The translations under genes and the position numbers were made by a program. Below are positions 19,278 through 22,190 of a stretch of DNA of 22,190 nucleotides, in pieces (the stretch's first letter is position 1; every line of letters starts with the position of its first letter). The DNA comes from Phaeoceros laevis (Eukaryota; Anthocerotophyta; Anthocerotopsida; Notothyladales): NCBI GenBank assembly GCA_049999765.1, contig JBNGIQ010004205.1, forward strand, positions 1-22,190. Direction: 5' to 3'. Below the pieces are notes generated by a model, which was given only the letters and a program-made list of their open reading frames with translations, ran no database searches and had not been told where the DNA came from.

Positions 19278-19709
19278 ATGACCGGTGGATTGGATGGAGC
19301 TCCGCGCACGCAGCCGGCGGCGGGATTGGATGACAGGCCCATCTCCACCTTTCTAATGCAGATTGCGATGCGGACGGAAGCAGAGCCTCTAGTTACGGTG
19401 TTGAGGAGGAAAAGCCCGCGGTCTCCCCCTTCCCTCCCAAGTTTTCCTAGAACATCTACTCGGGCTACAGTGCTCAGTGGAGTGGCTGTACATATTGTTG
19501 TGCCAGGAGTGGACCCCACGCACGAGGTGGACCAGGTCGGGGCAGTCCCTGCATCCCTTCTAGCCTACGCAGCTGTCCAGATGCTAAAGCAAGACTTACT
19601 TATCAACACTGGGATGGCGGGGGGATTCAGGGTGCTGGGCGCGGAGATTGGTGATGTATTTGTTGCGACTCGGGCTGGGAACCGTTTGTGTGTGTGTGGA
19701 TATATTTGA
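19278..19709 (+). pseudogene. MTN: 5'-methylthioadenosine/S-adenosylhomocysteine nucleosidase, N-terminal half
   Basis: MTN cleaves methylthioadenosine to adenine and methylthioribose in the methionine salvage (Yang) cycle. The 143-codon frame resembles the first half of plant MTN: PISTFLMQIAMRTEAEPLV near residues 21-39 with Glu34 in the place of bacterial MTAN Glu12; VVPGVDPTHEVDQVGAVPAS at 74-93; INTGMAGGF at 109-117; IGDVFVA at 124-130. It then diverges (TRAGNRLCVCGYI) and stops. The second half, with the purine-binding and catalytic Glu/Asp motifs (MEGAA, SD), is not found to the window end in any frame I read. The segment between residues 43 and 70 is altered, suggesting local frame changes. 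It could be a truncated copy or a first exon with a distant remainder. It is richer in G and C than its surroundings. Confidence 0.7.
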
Positions 19710-19817
19710 GGGGATTGACGGTCCCTGAGGTGACCATGACAAGCGAATTATGTAAGTTGCAATTCTGTGCAAAGCTGCAATTCTGTGCTTGAACTGAATG
19801 TGTCTTGCTTGTTGTAG

Positions 19818-19907
19818 GATGCTTTGGTTGCACTTGCACACAAGTTGGCATGGGGTCAAGACATTTCTGTGAAAACTCTGCATCGTCACATGCCATTCTT
19901 GTTGCAG
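19818..19907 (+). CDS. Candidate penultimate exon of an unidentified gene
   Basis: A 90-nt segment lies between the acceptor TTGCTTGTTGTAG and a donor CAG/GTACAG. It encodes 30 residues without stops, DALVALAHKLAWGQDISVKT then LHRHMPFLLQ. Phase 0 at both ends fits the next candidate exon. It does not resemble the missing half of MTN. No family recognised. Confidence 0.38.
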
Positions 19908-20044
19908 GTACAGAATACGTTGCAAGCAAAACCTCATTCCATTAACCACTGTAAACTGCAAATGCTTTAGAATTGTACATGCCTGCTCTCTGCAAGAAGA
20001 GAAGGAATTAAGACTTATGCACTTTTGTTATCCACTTGTGCCAG

Positions 20045-20113
20045 TACCTCGAGATCACTAGGAAGCTGATGCAAAAAGGGGTGGAGTCCCCCGTTGGGAA
20101 GCAGCAGATGTAG
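20045..20113 (+). CDS. Candidate terminal exon of an unidentified gene
   Basis: After an acceptor CTTGTGCCAG the frame reads YLEITRKLMQKGVESPVGKQ, QM, stop. Joined to 19818-19907 in phase it forms a 52-residue helical-looking C-terminus. A transcription unit ending here could include the exons at 17975 and 18121, but their phases do not join directly. Confidence 0.38.
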   Translation, partial: YLEITRKLMQKGVESPVGKQQM

Positions 20114-20902
20114 TTCGTAGCCTCTGTGAGAGGTTATGGGTAACACTTGTCACTCAACAAATTCAGGTAGCCGGCATCCTAGTTCAAGTCTCCAACAATA
20201 TTTTCTTTATGACAGCCTGTATGCCTACAATATTAAAACCATGTCAAGGCGCATCCCTATTCAAACCAGCAAATGCCCTTGTTGGAATCAGTTAGACAAT
20301 GTTTCATGTTACTTGCTTTGTGTGGGCTCTCTATAGATAGTACTGATGTAAAAATAGCCAGCTACTGTAGTGGTTTCTCCAAATAAGGAACAAGAGCAGG
20401 GTTTGCTGATGCAAGTCCCTATGCAGAGTGGGGCTGAAGACAACCTTGCCTTTGGTTTAGGGTTTAGGTTTAGGGAACACATCAGGGGTTCAAGTACCTG
20501 GGCATGTGCTTGTCTTCATTTTGCTGGTATAACTCCCTTCAGAATTTTTTGTATCTAGCTATGTGGAAAGTTGAATATCAGACTATGTGTTGCATGTTTA
20601 GGTTTTCTGAATGTGATGGCAGATGAGATCAGTGTGCTTCGGTTCATGCATAATTGGTTGTTCTCTGCTATCAGTGATGCTTGCCGTGGTTCTTTGACAA
20701 TCTATGGAGCACCTGCCTTCCTCTGCCTTCGGAATCACAAGCGTGAGGATTGAGAGCACTGGGCTGCCGTCTAGGTTAGCACCAGGCGACAAAGTTTGGA
20801 TACAAGGGGTATCGAATCCAGCACTTCTGAGGCATGCAACTTCAGTGACTTTCATCTTGGGCACCTTGATTAAAGCTCCAACAGAGCCTTACTTCTGACT
20901 AG
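20114..20902. other. Mostly featureless stretch
   Basis: Only short overlapping frames on both strands (for example 20598-20864 minus, 88 codons, Thr/Ser-containing, no domain). The one recognisable item is the telomere-like repeat at 20456-20475. Confidence 0.4.
20456..20475 (+). repeat. Interstitial plant telomere-type repeat
   Basis: Reads TTTAGGG-TTTAGG-TTTAGGG: two full Arabidopsis-type telomere units around one lacking a G. Short internal runs like this occur in plant genomes (for example telo-box promoter elements and old break repair). Confidence 0.7.
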
Positions 20903-21335
20903 GTGGTGTTACAGGTGGTGCTCATGGCAGCAGCTAGTTCGAGACAACGGAGTACAGACGTCGGTCCTAGCTCTCTGCAAGGGGATGAAATGGTTCAAGT
21001 TGATGACTCTCGTCTGCGGAATGCCACTTCACACCACCAGCCAAGCGGGTGGTCTTGGCTTCCAACCACGCTGGTCTGGCTTCTTGGCAGGTACTGTGAC
21101 CTGAAAATTCGCTAATGATTCAAGACTTGTAGATACTTGAAAGTGTCAACTTATGGAGCCCAACGCTATTTGCTGTTCAGGTAGAGTATGCTCCCTTAAG
21201 CAGTGGGCCAAATAAGTATAGGCCTGCCACTTTTTTTTTAGCGACTTTTAGGCACTTTATAGATATATCGAGAAATACAACTTAGGGAGTTGTTTTGACC
21301 TCCCTCTAACTATTTTTCACACTTAACTATTTTTC
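20903..21335. other. No gene supported
   Basis: A 70-codon plus frame (20903-21115) has no recognisable features. After it the sequence is AT-rich with a run of nine T residues near 21231-21239 and no structure I can name. Confidence 0.4.
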
Positions 21336-21878
21336 CTAGTCTACCATGCTTAACTCTGCAAGACTAGCATGCAGACTTATATGATTGTCTGCAAATCCAA
21401 CACTCGTACTATATATGTTAGGGGTTACTTGGGATGGAGGTAGCGGGATGGTGTTGAGAGTGGCTGCACCGCCCACACGCACATGGGCATCCGCATAAAC
21501 AAAGTACAAGCATATGCGAATGTGGTCAGGGTCTGTAGTCTTACAGGGGAGATAGGGAAGGGAGCATAGGAAATGCGCGTGGTGGTGGTTGCGCATTGCA
21601 ACCAAGAACTTTGTACGCGCTGGGGTGGTGTTCACAACTATGGCTGCCATGATTTGCATCTTTTTGAGCCTGGCAAGAATGTGCCAGGTACTGCCCGTCC
21701 CGATAGGGATAAATGCAATCAGACGGATGGGGAAACCAGCTGTTAGAGATAAAAGCGGATCTGGCAGGGCAAGGGAGAAAGGAAAAGAGGAAGGAAAATC
21801 TGTCCGGACCAATTGATCCTGGGCATTGGTGAGGACATCCGGAGGCTGGAGTGTTTGTACCAATCGATCTGCGGCCAT
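21336..21878 (-). CDS. Unrecognised 180-codon frame, doubtful
   Basis: ATG to stop on the minus strand: begins MAADRLVQTLQPPDVLTNAQ, then a hydrophobic middle (LLSLTAGFPIRLIAFIPIGT) that could be membrane-associated, then a His-rich stretch and a Thr/Ser end. It overlaps another minus frame of 169 codons (21541-22050) and plus frames (21589-21816 and 21817 onward), so at most one is real. No known family. Confidence 0.25.
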   Translation of the reverse strand: MAADRLVQTLQPPDVLTNAQDQLVRTDFPSSFPFSLALPDPLLSLTAGFPIRLIAFIPIGTGSTWHILARLKKMQIMAAIVVNTTPARTKFLVAMRNHHHAHFLCSLPYLPCKTTDPDHIRICLYFVYADAHVRVGGAATLNTIPLPPSQVTPNIYSTSVGFADNHISLHASLAELSMVD

Positions 21879-22190
21879 CTTGATCCTCCAGCTCCCAAAA
21901 CCAAAGCTCGCTCACGAGGGCCAGGAGTTGGAAGTCTACTACGCAATAGTGGTTCACAGAGACCATGGCACCTTCTTCAAGGCAGAGGACCTGGCTGCAT
22001 GCGTGAGAGCGCGAAGAGAGGCCAATTTGTCCCCAAACTCCGACGCCCAAACAATCTCCTTCTGCGTGGTTTTGTCTAGCTTTGGGGCGAATCTGCGCAA
22101 AGCATCAGCATCATTTTCATGCGTAATTTTTAGTAGGGCAGCGATACTTGCGCTCCGTCTGGCCCAACTCTCTGACTGCCTCCACTGGAG
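21817..22190 (+). CDS. Unrecognised open frame running off the right edge
   Basis: After a TGA at 21814-21816 the plus strand stays open for about 124 codons to the window end. It includes LPKPKLAHEGQELEVYYAIV, VHRDHGTFFKAEDLAACVRA and RREANLSPNSDAQ. This middle part has balanced, globular-looking composition and plausible codon use; the last third is more hydrophobic. There is no ATG near its start. It could be an exon of a gene extending to the right, or a decayed frame. It competes with minus-strand frames over the same DNA. Confidence 0.3.

Noticed and set aside
1-22190. CRISPR array, bacterial operon or phage-like system
   Set aside because: There are no regularly spaced direct repeats and no ribosome-binding-site-led gene runs; the window is an intron-bearing plant locus.
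1-22190. tRNA or rRNA genes
   Set aside because: I found no cloverleaf-compatible segment with A and B box motifs, and no rRNA core sequence by eye. A covariance-model scan would settle it.

Overview
The window is plant nuclear DNA. The evidence is a densely intron-split plant PRP40 gene, decayed pentatricopeptide-repeat (PPR) genes including a DYW domain, a LINE tail, and a short internal stretch of plant-type telomere repeat (TTTAGGG). The PPR wording and the LINE remnant suggest a seedless plant, most likely a fern or other seedless vascular plant. That placement is inference.

Left part (1-10940). One complete gene dominates: a minus-strand homologue of the U1 snRNP/splicing factor PRP40, from the ATG at 10729 to the stop at 2043-2045. 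I rebuilt 28 coding exons joined by 27 GT-AG introns, with phase kept at every junction, giving a predicted protein of about 1073 residues. It has an [13 protein letters not shown]-terminus, a Pro/Gln-rich region, two WW domains, a Ser/Ala/Thr-rich linker, five to six FF domains and a Lys/Glu/Arg/Asp-rich tail ending in an ELEDGEVGE motif. A TATA-like element and two upstream AUGs lie 5' of the start. Downstream (1-2042) there is only one unassigned minus-strand open frame at 1089-1424.

Middle (10941-17280). This is a decayed repeat landscape: a TAG-type microsatellite, the 3' end of a LINE-like non-LTR retrotransposon (plus strand), an acidic Ser/Asp-rich open frame just after it, an AT-rich stretch with recurring CAAC/GTTG words, and at least three broken PPR units on the minus strand. 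Between two of these units sit two perfect inverted repeats. Next comes a well-formed but unrecognised minus-strand frame (15922-16318), with a candidate upstream exon, and unrecognised plus-strand frames (16588-17275).

Right part (17280-22190). Two short candidate exons of an unidentified plus-strand gene (17975-18178) precede a plus-strand PPR-DYW pseudogene (18220-19160). About 120 bases later comes the N-terminal half of a 5'-methylthioadenosine/S-adenosylhomocysteine nucleosidase (19278-19709). Two more candidate exons ending in a stop follow (19818-20113), then a telomere-like repeat, mostly featureless DNA, and mutually overlapping long frames at the right edge.

No operon-like or defence-like system is present. 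PRP40 is the only intact gene I can name. The rest is mobile-element and pseudogene debris plus several open frames I cannot assign.
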